The position numbers were made by a program, and so were the translations under genes. A model generated the notes under the pieces. It saw nothing but the letters and a program-made list of their open reading frames with translations. It had not been told where the DNA came from and searched no databases. From Dysgonomonas hofstadii (GTDB lineage Bacteria; Bacteroidota; Bacteroidia; Bacteroidales; Dysgonomonadaceae), in the NCBI RefSeq assembly GCF_014196915.1, contig NZ_JACIEP010000008.1:62001-126000 (forward strand): a stretch of DNA of 64,000 nt, written 5' to 3'. Numbering within the stretch: the first letter of the stretch is position 1; the number at the start of each line of letters is the position of its first letter. Positions 26,958 to 35,231 of the stretch are shown here, in pieces.

Positions 26958-28085
26958 TTAGTCAATTAATAATAGTGGCATTAATAAAAGAGTGAGTTCT
27001 GTGTCCTCATCGTCCTCTACAGGCTTGACAAGCATTGCCCGGCTCGGTTCTGAGAATGACATTACAACATCATCCGGAGCTCCAGCTAACAGGTCTTTCA
27101 TAAATGTACCTTTGAATCCTATCTTTATGGCATCTGTAGCACCTTCTTTCAGTTCTTCTTTTGCCGATTTATTGAAATCAACATCAGCAGAAGAAAAAAC
27201 ACAACTTTCAGTACTTGCTTCCAGCTTTATCATATTGGTTGCCATATTGGAAGTGATAAGCAGACGATCGATGATGCTTACAAGGTCTTTTTTTGCGACC
27301 TGAACAGTTATATTATTATTCTGTGGAATAACTGAATTGTAGTTCGGGTAACGCCCCTCGATAAGCCTTGCGGTTAATGTTGTAGGACCTACTGTTATCC
27401 ACACCCTGTTTTCTGTTGCTTTCAGATAAGCATTCCTGTCCTCATCGCTCACATCATCAATATATTTCATAAGTAGGATAACTGCCATTTTGGGAAGATT
27501 GACAGGTTTCAGGTCGATTCCTTTCATGGTGAAATCTGTGTACTTCGATAAGCGGTGCCCATCGGAAGCAACAAAGGTCACACAATCCTTTTGGATATCC
27601 ATAAACACACCATTCATCACCGGGCGAAGCTCATCATTGGCCGACTGCTTAATGTTCTTCCCGAGTGCAACCTTCAGACGATCGGCAGGGATAAGATAGG
27701 CCACTTCTTCGGTATCTTCCATCTTTGAATAATCTCCCTTGTCGAGTATTGCAATCTTGAATTCTCCCGAACCGTGTAATACAGTTGCCTGATAGGCTTT
27801 AGGATTTATCTCGATTGAGATAGGCTGAACGGGAAGAGTTTTCATTGTGTCCAGTATTGTTGTGTCTAGGCAGAAGATAGAATCACCCTCTGGCTGACTT
27901 ACCTTGAGGAAAGTTTCAATCTGGATATTCGTGTCGCTTCCTGTCAGGGTCAATACATCGCCTTTTAGTTCACACAGTATATTGTCATATACCGGCAGTG
28001 TGTTTTTGCCGTTGATAGCCCCGCAAACCTTTTGCAGGTGCTTTTGTAGTAGAGATTTGTCTACTATGAACTTAGTTTCTTTCAT
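26958..28085 (-). CDS. dnaN: DNA polymerase III beta subunit, sliding clamp
   Basis: A 375-aa protein with the full three-domain clamp length. Hallmarks are ELRPVMNGV near residue 153, ASDGHRLS near residue 174 and a closing LTLLLMPLLL strand. It differs from chromosomal clamps in the acidic loop EDDEDTEL before the last strand. It would form the ring that tethers polymerase to DNA. Being phage-encoded and next to the PRTRC cassette, it probably serves phage replication. Confidence 0.92.
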   Translation of the reverse strand: MKETKFIVDKSLLQKHLQKVCGAINGKNTLPVYDNILCELKGDVLTLTGSDTNIQIETFLKVSQPEGDSIFCLDTTILDTMKTLPVQPISIEINPKAYQATVLHGSGEFKIAILDKGDYSKMEDTEEVAYLIPADRLKVALGKNIKQSANDELRPVMNGVFMDIQKDCVTFVASDGHRLSKYTDFTMKGIDLKPVNLPKMAVILLMKYIDDVSDEDRNAYLKATENRVWITVGPTTLTARLIEGRYPNYNSVIPQNNNITVQVAKKDLVSIIDRLLITSNMATNMIKLEASTESCVFSSADVDFNKSAKEELKEGATDAIKIGFKGTFMKDLLAGAPDDVVMSFSEPSRAMLVKPVEDDEDTELTLLLMPLLLID

Positions 28086-28101
28086 AAAAATTAATATTGC
28101 G

Positions 28102-28713
28102 TTATAAAAAACAGTTGTTTATTTTCTTTTTTCTTTTTTCTTTTTTACTCTTTTTCCCACCTTTTTTATTCAAGGCGCCCATATAGAAAGGCTGATTATT
28201 TTCGGTTAGGTCTGGAGTATAAAGAGCATCTTTAGGAGAGAGTGCCAGTTCATCCCTAATCTTCATTGGTGGCATTGATTCAATAAACTTTTCAGAAAAG
28301 ACATCTGATCCGGAAGCGATATCAACACCAACTATCATTGCATTCTTGCCTATTTGTTCAGCAGCATCCAGAGCAGCTTTAAAAATGGAATTATCCATAC
28401 CCGGGCCAACAATAGCAATCCGTTTATTTTTTTCTAACAGAGTAGCAATATCTCCGATTGGGTAAGAATTTTCAGTGATACTGTCAATAGCCGTTGAATA
28501 TCTTTCGATTGAAGGATTGAAGCCGTTATACACAAAACCATCATCGAAATGCAGAATTTCAAAGAATGGATCAATAGAATCGACAAGAACCCATTCACCG
28601 CCATATTTATCATTTAGCTTCTGTTGAATTTCCCGGCATTGTTCCTGACTACAGGATAGCAATACTTTTTCTGATGTTCTGTGCTTGGCAAATATTTTAA
28701 AATTGAATATCAT
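28102..28713 (-). CDS. Phage protein of unknown function, 203 aa
   Basis: No family is recognised. The central part alternates strands and helices (KRIAIVGPGMDNSIFKAALDAAEQIGK) like a small nucleotide- or nucleic-acid-related domain, but no Walker or catalytic motif is seen. The last 20 residues are almost all Lys (KSKKEKRKKK), a likely nucleic-acid-binding tail. It lies between the clamp and the DUF1064 nuclease. Confidence 0.5.
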   Translation of the reverse strand: MIFNFKIFAKHRTSEKVLLSCSQEQCREIQQKLNDKYGGEWVLVDSIDPFFEILHFDDGFVYNGFNPSIERYSTAIDSITENSYPIGDIATLLEKNKRIAIVGPGMDNSIFKAALDAAEQIGKNAMIVGVDIASGSDVFSEKFIESMPPMKIRDELALSPKDALYTPDLTENNQPFYMGALNKKGGKKSKKEKRKKKINNCFL

Positions 28714-28715
28714 GA

Positions 28716-29111
28716 TTATGTTTCTTTTATTTTTATTCCATATATCTGGAACATTAGTTTCTTCTTGATCCTGTATGCTTCGGTCTTTACGCCTTTCGCG
28801 TCCTCAACCACAAGCTCTTTGTTATTACAGTTATCGTTGTAGGTAAAGTCAGCATAATAGGAGCAGCTTTTTTCGATACATACCTTTTTCAACTTTAATT
28901 TCGTTTTTAGCTGGACAGGTATTTCATCGTATTGAGCCGGAATAAGAAGAAAAGGAACTTGTTCTTTCAGATTGGAAATAAGCCCCTGTTGTTCCATCAG
29001 CTTCAACTGTCCGGCACGCTCACTCTCTTTCTTGGAATCGTATTTCCCTGTTTTCTTGTTCCGGTACTTGGAACTCCGTTTTCCCAATTTTCGATAGTCC
29101 TTTACATTCAT
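28716..29111 (-). CDS. DUF1064 phage nuclease (Holliday-junction-resolvase-like)
   Basis: A 131-aa protein with the DUF1064 pattern: SKYRNKKTGKYDSKKESERA, then YYADFTYND and LVVEDAKGVKTEAYRIKKKL. The D..E..K spacing resembles restriction-endonuclease-like nucleases. In phages it resolves or degrades branched DNA. It lies between the SNF2 helicase and clamp regions, in keeping with a recombination role. Confidence 0.8.
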   Translation of the reverse strand: MNVKDYRKLGKRSSKYRNKKTGKYDSKKESERAGQLKLMEQQGLISNLKEQVPFLLIPAQYDEIPVQLKTKLKLKKVCIEKSCSYYADFTYNDNCNNKELVVEDAKGVKTEAYRIKKKLMFQIYGIKIKET

Positions 29112-29193
29112 ATCTTACAACTATTTTAGTTTGACCTTTACGGTTAATTCTTCCGATCATTTGTTTTTGGATATCGGTTAATTTATTTTCCAT
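29020..29193 (-). CDS. Possible 57-aa gene overlapping DUF1064 start
   Basis: A frame from the ATG at 29193, 7 bases after the SNF2 stop, reads MENKLTDIQKQMIGRINRKG and ends at 29020, overlapping the DUF1064 gene by 92 bases in another frame. The N-terminal 28 residues look like real coding sequence. The overlapping part may be a by-product. It fills an 89-base gap. Confidence 0.35.
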   Translation of the reverse strand: MENKLTDIQKQMIGRINRKGQTKIVVRYECKGLSKIGKTEFQVPEQENREIRFQERE

Positions 29194-29200
29194 ATTTCTT

Positions 29201-30871
29201 TTATACGTTAAAGATGTTAGCGACCATATCTATCATGTTCGTTTCGACAGTATCGACCGAACCGGTGACGGCATTGGCAATGTTTTTCTTTTCCTGAATG
29301 ATTTTATAAACCTTTTCATCGATCGTGTTCTGACCGAGAAAGTAATAGACCATAACAGACCCCTTTTGTCCGATCCTGTGTAATCTGTCCTCACATTGTA
29401 TACAATCCGCATACGTCCATGGGAACTCTACAAAGGCAACGTTCTGGCAGACCTTTTGCAATCCATCCACACCAACACCAGCCGCTTTAATAGAGCAGAT
29501 AATGATAGGTATATCGGGGTTACTCTGGAAACTGTCAATCGATCTCTGTTTGTCCTCTGCAGTATCACCCCCGCGGATGGTTACCGCTTCGGGAAAGTAT
29601 TTCATAAGCGCCTCGGCTACTTCCCTGAGGTGGATAAACAGTACCATCTTTTGTCCGCTCTGGATAAAGTCCTCAACGAACTCGATAACATCCTTTATCT
29701 TTCCCCTGGCTGATACGTTGCGCAAAATCTGTATACGAACCATCACTTCCCCACGCATCGACTTGGCAATCTTTGCATCATCAGCATCTTTATATTTACG
29801 CAGGTACTCAATGAGGTTTTTCTCTGCGTCCATATATTCCCTTCGGTTTGTAATCTCACAAGTAAGAACCTGACGTACTTTATCGGGTAGATCCTTTAGT
29901 ACTTCTTTCTTTTCTCTGCGGAAGAAACAATTTTGCCTGAGTATCTGATTTAACTCTCTGAGGTTGCTTGCTTTATTGGGGCCGGAGCAATAACGCTTAA
30001 TAAAGTTCTGATATCCGCCGAAGTTTTGAAGTTGTCCCATAATACCCAGCTGTGGTGCTAAGTCTTTGGGCTTATTTACGACCGGAGTACCCGACAGGCA
30101 GATAACCATTTCCTTGCCGTTGGCTATACCCATTGTCAGCTTACTTTGCTGTGCGGAGAAATCTTTGCACTTATGAGATTCATCGACAATAACCGATTTG
30201 AACAGCTTGATTATATCTCGGAATACAACATCGGCAAGCATCCACCCTTTGGGTTTCAATAGCTTCTGTACGAAAAACTTTTTCAGTGATTCATAATTAA
30301 CGATAAATACCTGATTCATGCCAGCTTCCCAAAAGAAAGGCCATGTGTCGACTACTTTATCATCAAGTATCATGGCTTTTTTATCGGTGAACTTATGCCA
30401 TTCCCGCTGCCAGTTTATTTTTATGGCGCTAGGGCAAATAACAAGACAAGGAAAAGCATCGGCCAGATTTACCGTACCGATGCTTTGAAGTGTCTTTCCC
30501 AGTCCGGGATCGTCCCCGTTGAGGAAGCGTTTGAACTTTAGCCCTGTTGCGATACCATCGCCCTGATAGGGGTAAGGGTTTACTTTCAGTTGATGGGGTA
30601 TAATAAGTTTCTCCAGCTCGACAGGGGTATAGTCAACATAGACGTTTTTGGGCGGTTCTCCCATAATTACATCAGTGATGAATTTAGCGTACCGTGCGAA
30701 CTTTTCTATTTCCAACTGGTATGCTGCTGAGATAGTCCAATACTTTCCAAGGTATCTCGCATCCGTCCTTGTCTTGATATCCTGTAGCTTACGTACCAAT
30801 TTCGGATGATAGTCGAAGTATATTTCATAATAGCTTCCAAGATTACCCGTTTTCAGTACAATATTTACCAT
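29201..30871 (-). CDS. SNF2-family helicase-like ATPase
   Basis: A 556-aa superfamily 2 protein. GDDPGLGKTLQSIG near residue 118 is motif I, VDESHKCKD near residue 228 is motif II (DESH box), and LSGTPVVNKP is motif III. Motifs V and VI are in VGVDGLQ and DRLHRIGQKG. It lacks extra DNA-binding domains, which is typical of the compact phage SNF2 proteins. It may remodel replication or recombination intermediates. Confidence 0.9.
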   Translation of the reverse strand: MVNIVLKTGNLGSYYEIYFDYHPKLVRKLQDIKTRTDARYLGKYWTISAAYQLEIEKFARYAKFITDVIMGEPPKNVYVDYTPVELEKLIIPHQLKVNPYPYQGDGIATGLKFKRFLNGDDPGLGKTLQSIGTVNLADAFPCLVICPSAIKINWQREWHKFTDKKAMILDDKVVDTWPFFWEAGMNQVFIVNYESLKKFFVQKLLKPKGWMLADVVFRDIIKLFKSVIVDESHKCKDFSAQQSKLTMGIANGKEMVICLSGTPVVNKPKDLAPQLGIMGQLQNFGGYQNFIKRYCSGPNKASNLRELNQILRQNCFFRREKKEVLKDLPDKVRQVLTCEITNRREYMDAEKNLIEYLRKYKDADDAKIAKSMRGEVMVRIQILRNVSARGKIKDVIEFVEDFIQSGQKMVLFIHLREVAEALMKYFPEAVTIRGGDTAEDKQRSIDSFQSNPDIPIIICSIKAAGVGVDGLQKVCQNVAFVEFPWTYADCIQCEDRLHRIGQKGSVMVYYFLGQNTIDEKVYKIIQEKKNIANAVTGSVDTVETNMIDMVANIFNV

Positions 30872-30874
30872 ATC

Positions 30875-31492
30875 CTAGAATTCTGCTACTACTTCTGTTT
30901 CTGCTTTCTTTTTCTTTCCTGAACCTTTCCTCTTTTTCAGTTCGGTAAGGTTCTCACCCGTATTCTCTGCTTCGGCAATGTTCCGGGCCTCTTCGTCCGA
31001 ATGAGGAGCGAACTCCATTTCTGATTGTTTTACTCCGAACTTGCCATTTTCCAGATATTCCTTTACTTCATATTCGCAAGCCTCAACAGCTAACTGCAAT
31101 TCGGAAGAGAAAGGATAATCTTCACTTTCGTATTGGGTAAATGGCATATTCACCGGAAGAACTTTGCTGCCTTTCAGTAACCTTTGTGCAACGATGCTCA
31201 CACCTGCAGATTCATCACTGCCACCGATGGAGAAACCGGTAACGACAATATTTTTTAGTTCCTCATGAATAGTATCGAGGTTGCTTTCATCGATATTATT
31301 CATTTCGGGCATTTCACAGACACAGACAACATGGGCTTTCAGTTTATCGAACGCCAGCTGTAAGTCCGGGTGGATGATCTGCGGACACGTCCTGTTTACC
31401 TCATCGGTATAATCGCCCTCACTTTTGTAATCATCATAAGTGATTACCAAGCCACCGTTCTTGATGGCTACCTTTTTAATGTCTTTAATCAT
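30875..31492 (-). CDS. Phage protein of unknown function, 205 aa
   Basis: A conserved-looking protein beside the SNF2 helicase (3-base gap). It has VVTGFSIGGSDESAGVSI around residue 78, and a C-terminal Lys-rich tail (LKKRKGSGKKKK) that may contact DNA. Genes like this accompany helicases in Bacteroides phages. Function unknown. Confidence 0.55.
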   Translation of the reverse strand: MIKDIKKVAIKNGGLVITYDDYKSEGDYTDEVNRTCPQIIHPDLQLAFDKLKAHVVCVCEMPEMNNIDESNLDTIHEELKNIVVTGFSIGGSDESAGVSIVAQRLLKGSKVLPVNMPFTQYESEDYPFSSELQLAVEACEYEVKEYLENGKFGVKQSEMEFAPHSDEEARNIAEAENTGENLTELKKRKGSGKKKKAETEVVAEF

Positions 31493-31513
31493 ATTTTTCT
31501 CTGTTTTATTAAA

Positions 31514-31547
31514 TAAAAAAAGAGGAGAATGTTTAAAATCCCCCTCT
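31514..31547 (-). terminator. Rho-independent terminator
   Basis: On the minus strand AGAGGGGGAT and ATTCTCCTCT form a 10-bp stem with loop TTTAAAC, then seven T. The stop codon of the 135-aa gene at 31533 lies in the loop. It separates this gene from the 205-aa gene and SNF2 helicase operon. Confidence 0.8.
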
Positions 31548-31940
31548 CGATGTATATTGCATTTCTGTTTTTGCCTTACTTATGATCGTCCGGCACCAGT
31601 CTATCTGATGCGTACAGGCAGCATTTAGCCGTTCAATAAGATCTACCAAATACTGTTCTTCTTTCGATGCCGATTTTACAAGTTTATTAATAGCGGAAGG
31701 TGTAGCTCCGGCATGTTTAGCTGCATCTTTTAGGATTTCAAACACATCTGTCTTGGTTGTAGTGTTCAAATGATATTTAGCATCGGCCAGCATCTTTGTG
31801 GTTCGTGCGAGATAAGCAGATAAATCGTTACCACGCTGTACCGCCTCTTCGGGGTTCTCACTCATTACCATATCGAGGTAGTCCTGTATTTTGTAGGCCT
31901 CTTTCAGTAAATCCTCTTTCGATGTTATATGTAATTCCAT
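31533..31940 (-). CDS. Helical phage protein of unknown function, 135 aa
   Basis: A helical protein with several Asp and Glu residues and no known motif. It is a separate transcription unit: a terminator precedes the start (31945-31971) and another includes its stop. It may be expressed at a different level from its neighbours. Confidence 0.55.
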   Translation of the reverse strand: MELHITSKEDLLKEAYKIQDYLDMVMSENPEEAVQRGNDLSAYLARTTKMLADAKYHLNTTTKTDVFEILKDAAKHAGATPSAINKLVKSASKEEQYLVDLIERLNAACTHQIDWCRTIISKAKTEMQYTSRGGF

Positions 31941-31944
31941 AGGG

Positions 31945-31971
31945 TAAAAAAGGGAGCGGTTATACTCCCTT
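31945..31971 (-). terminator. Rho-independent terminator between early genes
   Basis: The arms AAGGGAG and CTCCCTT form a 7-bp stem with an 8-base loop and a T-run on the minus strand. It lies between the stop at 31974 and the start at 31940. Confidence 0.7.
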
Positions 31972-31973
31972 GG

Positions 31974-32186
31974 TTAAGAATTGTTTTTTTCAACTGTTTT
32001 TTCGCATTGAGAAATAGCCCAGTCAATTTTCTCTGAATCCATATCATCAACAACCTGATTTATATCTTTATCGAGATTTTGATGAGAATACATTCGTTTA
32101 AACATGAGTTGTTGTGCTTCGTTACAATTAGCTAGAAGTTCCTTTAAATATGTCTTTCCCATATCAATATAAGTTTGATTCTTCAT
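31974..32186 (-). CDS. Small phage protein, 70 aa
   Basis: A short helical protein (TYLKELLANCNEAQQLMF, then HQNLDKDINQVVDDMD) lying 3 bases after the PD-(D/E)XK gene. It is followed by a terminator. It may be a small partner or regulator of the nuclease, by context only. Confidence 0.5.
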   Translation of the reverse strand: MKNQTYIDMGKTYLKELLANCNEAQQLMFKRMYSHQNLDKDINQVVDDMDSEKIDWAISQCEKTVEKNNS

Positions 32187-32189
32187 ATC

Positions 32190-32990
32190 TTATTCTGTTA
32201 TATTAAATATTTTCTTATCTGTAATCACATCCCGATGTGCTTCTATGAACTCAATGAGTCCTTCGCATACTTCCACCAGTCGCGGAATATCCCTGTCAGG
32301 AACATAGCTGTAATGCTCCGAAAAGGTTTCGTACTCTGTGCCTGATTTCTTGTCATTGTACTGAGCAATATTATACTCGAAGTCGGTTATATTATTCCCT
32401 TCCTGATTGAGAGTGAACGGATATACAATATGTTGCCAGTTTCTTCTGAACTTGCCGACTGTATAGCTCTTAGTAAACTTGATATCATGTACACATAAGG
32501 GCATCAGTTCGTCAATATATCCGTATAGCCTGACATCACCATAGCGAGTGGATAATATCCCGGCAGTGAATAGTTGAGTAATAGCACCCTTGTAGTATTC
32601 CGCAAATTCCTTACAGACAGAAAGGTCATACTCAAACATGAAATCATTTATACATGCTACAACCTTTTGAGATTCGGGCAAAATGATAACAACAGTCTTT
32701 TCCCCATTGTAGATATATACATTCTTCTGAACCTCTTTGAATGTTCTTTCAATCAGGCAATCGACAATATCATTAAAAGCCGTACCTCTATCTGCTGCTG
32801 CACTCTTGAAAGGCACACGGTTAATCTGGTTGATTAAGTCCTGCCTTTGCTTTTCCTCGAACTCTTCTTCGGTAAATGGGGGCTCCTCGCTGAACCCCCA
32901 GTACTGATTGTAAATAATTCGGAAATCGAGATAACTTTGATACTTATCGAGGAGAGTCGCATAGAATTGATATCTAAGCGGCTGGTTCAT
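32190..32990 (-). CDS. PD-(D/E)XK nuclease-like phage recombination protein
   Basis: A 266-aa protein with a RecB/lambda-exonuclease-type core: GTAFNDIVD near residue 70 supplies the helix, GYIDELMPLCVHDIKFTK near residue 165 supplies the E..D..K triad, and QHIVYPF follows. The gene overlaps the RecA-like ATPase by 17 bases, and the pair suggests end resection plus strand annealing or exchange. Confidence 0.7.
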   Translation of the reverse strand: MNQPLRYQFYATLLDKYQSYLDFRIIYNQYWGFSEEPPFTEEEFEEKQRQDLINQINRVPFKSAAADRGTAFNDIVDCLIERTFKEVQKNVYIYNGEKTVVIILPESQKVVACINDFMFEYDLSVCKEFAEYYKGAITQLFTAGILSTRYGDVRLYGYIDELMPLCVHDIKFTKSYTVGKFRRNWQHIVYPFTLNQEGNNITDFEYNIAQYNDKKSGTEYETFSEHYSYVPDRDIPRLVEVCEGLIEFIEAHRDVITDKKIFNITE

Positions 32991-33894
32991 ACTCGTCAGT
33001 GTCTTTGTTATACTTCAAATTCAGTTCGGCCAGCTTATCGGAAAACAGTTTTCTGGCCACCACCATAGAATTACCAACATGGGCGAAGTTCTTTATCCTT
33101 CCGGCAAAGTCTTTTGCAGACAAAGCATCTGTAATCAGGATAATATTGTCTTTCAGTTCGGCAATGACCTGATTGTATTTCTCTGTTTCGGCGTCCCTGT
33201 CGTCAAGCCGTTTCATATATGGAGCAATAACCATATCCTGTAAAGCGGTATTTTTATGAGTAGGGTTACCATTTGCATCCACAATCATAGGAATGTTTAT
33301 TACCGATGGCAGGTTACAGGTGTTCTTACCATCGTTACGGTCTGTCGGGTCAAATGTGATAGTCCATTTTTTCTCCCTTACTTCCATATATCCCAACAAG
33401 TCTAGTTCGGTAACAATGGAATTATAATTCTTTTCCCGAAGAGCTGGAATAAACACCGTATTGTCACCCTCTTTACGTGTATCACGGTGGCAGATAAATA
33501 CCTGATGCTTTTGCAGAGAAGAGAGTTTACGGGTAAATGTACCGAACTCAGCGTTAATGCCGTTCCAATCCTGGACACGGGGAACTCTTCCGGGACATTT
33601 GTAGTCGATAATGAAATCCATCATTTTGCCAAGTGTGTCCACAACAATAGTATCGAATGCGGAAAGATCCTCATTCAAGACATTCATTGCTTCAGTCCAG
33701 TTAGCTACTTGGACAATGCCGACATCGTGAAGATGTGCTTTGTTTACACGCTTAGCGCCACCATCGAAGTCAATCAATAGTGCTTTTGGAGCTGACAAGC
33801 CAAGGGTTGTTTTACCCATACCGGCCTGTCCATAGATTAAGATTTTAAGGAAACGGGGTATTTCCAGTTCGTTGAATTTTCTGATTAAAGTCAT
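32974..33894 (-). CDS. Phage RecA-like (Sak4-type) ATPase
   Basis: A 306-aa AAA/RecA-type ATPase. Walker A is GQAGMGKTT at residues 23-31, and a Walker B-type strand VVDTLGKMMDF lies near residue 95. The sequence matches the nucleotide-binding proteins of phage recombination modules. It may act as a single-strand annealing or exchange protein with the neighbouring nuclease. A TAACGCAAT motif lies 24 bases upstream of the start. Confidence 0.75.
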   Translation of the reverse strand: MTLIRKFNELEIPRFLKILIYGQAGMGKTTLGLSAPKALLIDFDGGAKRVNKAHLHDVGIVQVANWTEAMNVLNEDLSAFDTIVVDTLGKMMDFIIDYKCPGRVPRVQDWNGINAEFGTFTRKLSSLQKHQVFICHRDTRKEGDNTVFIPALREKNYNSIVTELDLLGYMEVREKKWTITFDPTDRNDGKNTCNLPSVINIPMIVDANGNPTHKNTALQDMVIAPYMKRLDDRDAETEKYNQVIAELKDNIILITDALSAKDFAGRIKNFAHVGNSMVVARKLFSDKLAELNLKYNKDTDEYEPAA

Positions 33895-33923
33895 GATTTC
33901 TTTTTTTGATTGTTAATATTGCG

Positions 33924-34169
33924 TTACTTCAATGCTTTTACTATTCTGATAACTTCTTTCATATCCCTTATTTGGGGCCTGAATTGGCGGTATTCTATAT
34001 CTCTTTTTTTGCATACTTCCCAACCATCTAAATATACATGTATATCAAGTAGCTCCACATGTCCTGAAAAATCTACAAAAATGTGATGATTGGTTCTTTT
34101 ATGGGCTAAATAGACCTCATACATCAGCTTTGCATATAGCGAAGCCATCAGATTCTTTTTCTTTTTCAT
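33924..34169 (-). CDS. Small basic phage protein, 81 aa
   Basis: A basic protein starting with a Lys-rich tail (MKKKKNL). No family is recognised. The start is preceded 6 bases upstream by a TAACGCAAT motif, and its own stop codon TAA forms part of the same motif at 33918-33926. Confidence 0.5.
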   Translation of the reverse strand: MKKKKNLMASLYAKLMYEVYLAHKRTNHHIFVDFSGHVELLDIHVYLDGWEVCKKRDIEYRQFRPQIRDMKEVIRIVKALK

Positions 34170-34190
34170 AATTATATTGCGTTACGTTAG

Positions 34191-34454
34191 TTATTTTTTA
34201 CTTTCCCATTTATAATTCTGATTGATAAAATAATGTAGTTCAGTAATACCAGAGGCCAGAGATTCGAGTTTTTCAAGAGCTTCTATTATTTGCTCCGGAT
34301 CGTTCAAGTCATTATGTAATTGTATACTTCCCTTACAATCGTGGATAGTAAGTTTCATAATATTATCTTCCATTACCTTTGCATGATAACAAGCCATACT
34401 GCGGGGGCTATCTGGCAACAGAAAATTCTTTTCGTTGTATATCGGCTTTTCCAT
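34191..34454 (-). CDS. Small phage protein, 87 aa
   Basis: A small alpha/beta protein of unknown function (CYHAKVMEDNIMKLTIHDCKG region). It is the last protein gene before the tRNA-like region at 34.69-35.22 kb. Function unknown. Confidence 0.5.
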   Translation of the reverse strand: MEKPIYNEKNFLLPDSPRSMACYHAKVMEDNIMKLTIHDCKGSIQLHNDLNDPEQIIEALEKLESLASGITELHYFINQNYKWESKK

Positions 34455-34691
34455 TTGCGATTATTTTGAATTTAGTTATATCAAATAAAAAGGGACGCCA
34501 TTTCTGACGCCTCTCAGTAATCCCGAACCATATTAATATGTCGCTCCTCTCCCCTCAAAAAGAGGGTTTCCTTCATGCACTATATTGCGGAGGATTCAGA
34601 TTACATGCCCTCGTATCGCGGGCAGCGTTAGCGCTTCAAACAAAATGAGTACTCATAAAAGGGTCGTTTTCATTTCTCGTTCCTGACCTTG

Positions 34692-34832
34692 TGGAGAGTT
34701 CCGGACTCGAACCGGAATGATACGTCTAACATACCTCAACACTTCTCGACTTGTTTTGACTATCTTTGAATATTTTTCGTCAAAACCGATATTTATAGTG
34801 CATTTAGCGTCTGCCAATTTCGCCAACTCCCC
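34692..34832 (-). tRNA. tRNA-Leu-like gene with an extra segment in the anticodon region
   Basis: The ends pair as an acceptor stem (GGGGAGT with ACTCTCC). The D arm (GCG/CGC around AAATTGGCAGA) is of class II type. The T arm has TCCGG, TTCGAGT, CCGGA. Between the D and T arms lie about 95 bases instead of about 35-40. They include an 8-bp hairpin GTTTTGAC/GTCAAAAC and a GGTATG/CGTATC hairpin. The latter could be the long variable arm or, if GTTAGAC is the loop, an anticodon UAG. The gene is 141 bases. The isotype Leu is inferred from the D arm. Confidence 0.5.
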
Positions 34833-34900
34833 GAATACGGGCGCCAGTCTCACGACTATCCCGCACGCTTACTTACAAACTTCACAAAACTACAATACTG

Positions 34901-34978
34901 TGGAAGTAGAGGGATTCGAACCCCCAACTCCTGACCTTTCGCCAGTCAGACATTTTATCCAGTTAATACTATACTCCC
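34901..34978 (-). tRNA. tRNA-like gene, isotype unclear
   Basis: The acceptor is GGGAGTA with TACTTCC. The T arm is GGGGG, TTCGAAT, CCCTC. The anticodon stem CTGACT/GGTCAG closes on GGCGAAA. That loop has G instead of the invariant U at position 33, or is longer than seven bases if the stem is read as five pairs. The D arm is weak and long. No CCA is encoded. Confidence 0.5.
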
Positions 34979-35145
34979 CAGGAAGCCTCTACTTTTACCG
35001 CCTGCTCTCGCTCCGTACGGACTGTTTCGCATACTTATCTATTTGATGTTCGCGGCAGCTTTCGGTTTCCCCCGGGACTGCACCCGACACAACTCTTTAG
35101 TTGGCGTTCAGCACTTTTCTTTTAAGCCTTTAAGGTGGGCTATTG

Positions 35146-35222
35146 TGGAAGTGATTGGATTCGAACCAATGTCCTGTCTGTTAATCGTCGCCAGACCGCT
35201 CTGTCCTCTGAGCTACACTCCC
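35146..35222 (-). tRNA. tRNA-like gene with an 11-base anticodon loop
   Basis: The acceptor is GGGAGTG with CACTTCC, the D stem is GCTC/GAGC, and the T arm is ATTGG, TTCGAAT, CCAAT. All are canonical. The anticodon stem GTCTG/CAGAC is perfect but encloses GCGACGATTAA, 11 bases instead of 7. The ATTAA end resembles a tRNA-Asn loop, so the isotype may be Asn, with four extra bases. The length is 77 instead of 73. Confidence 0.6.
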
Positions 35223-35231
35223 GAACCGTTA

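Larger units (their letters stand above)
34455..35231 (-). other. Noncoding stretch with tRNA-like genes and hairpins
   Basis: No protein gene is supported here. Three tRNA-like units are listed separately. The spacers are also structured. Around 34840-34872 a CGGG..CCCG stem encloses AGTC/GACT. Around 34540-34570 CCCTC and GAGGG flank a T-run. Near 34590-34640 the minus strand gives AGCG-CTAA-CGCT next to TGCCC and GGGCA arms. The stretch may be one processed RNA. Confidence 0.55.

Noticed and set aside
34692-35222. Suppressor tRNA that would read the TAA in the YopX gene
   Set aside because: None of the three units shows a UUA anticodon in a canonical loop with U33.
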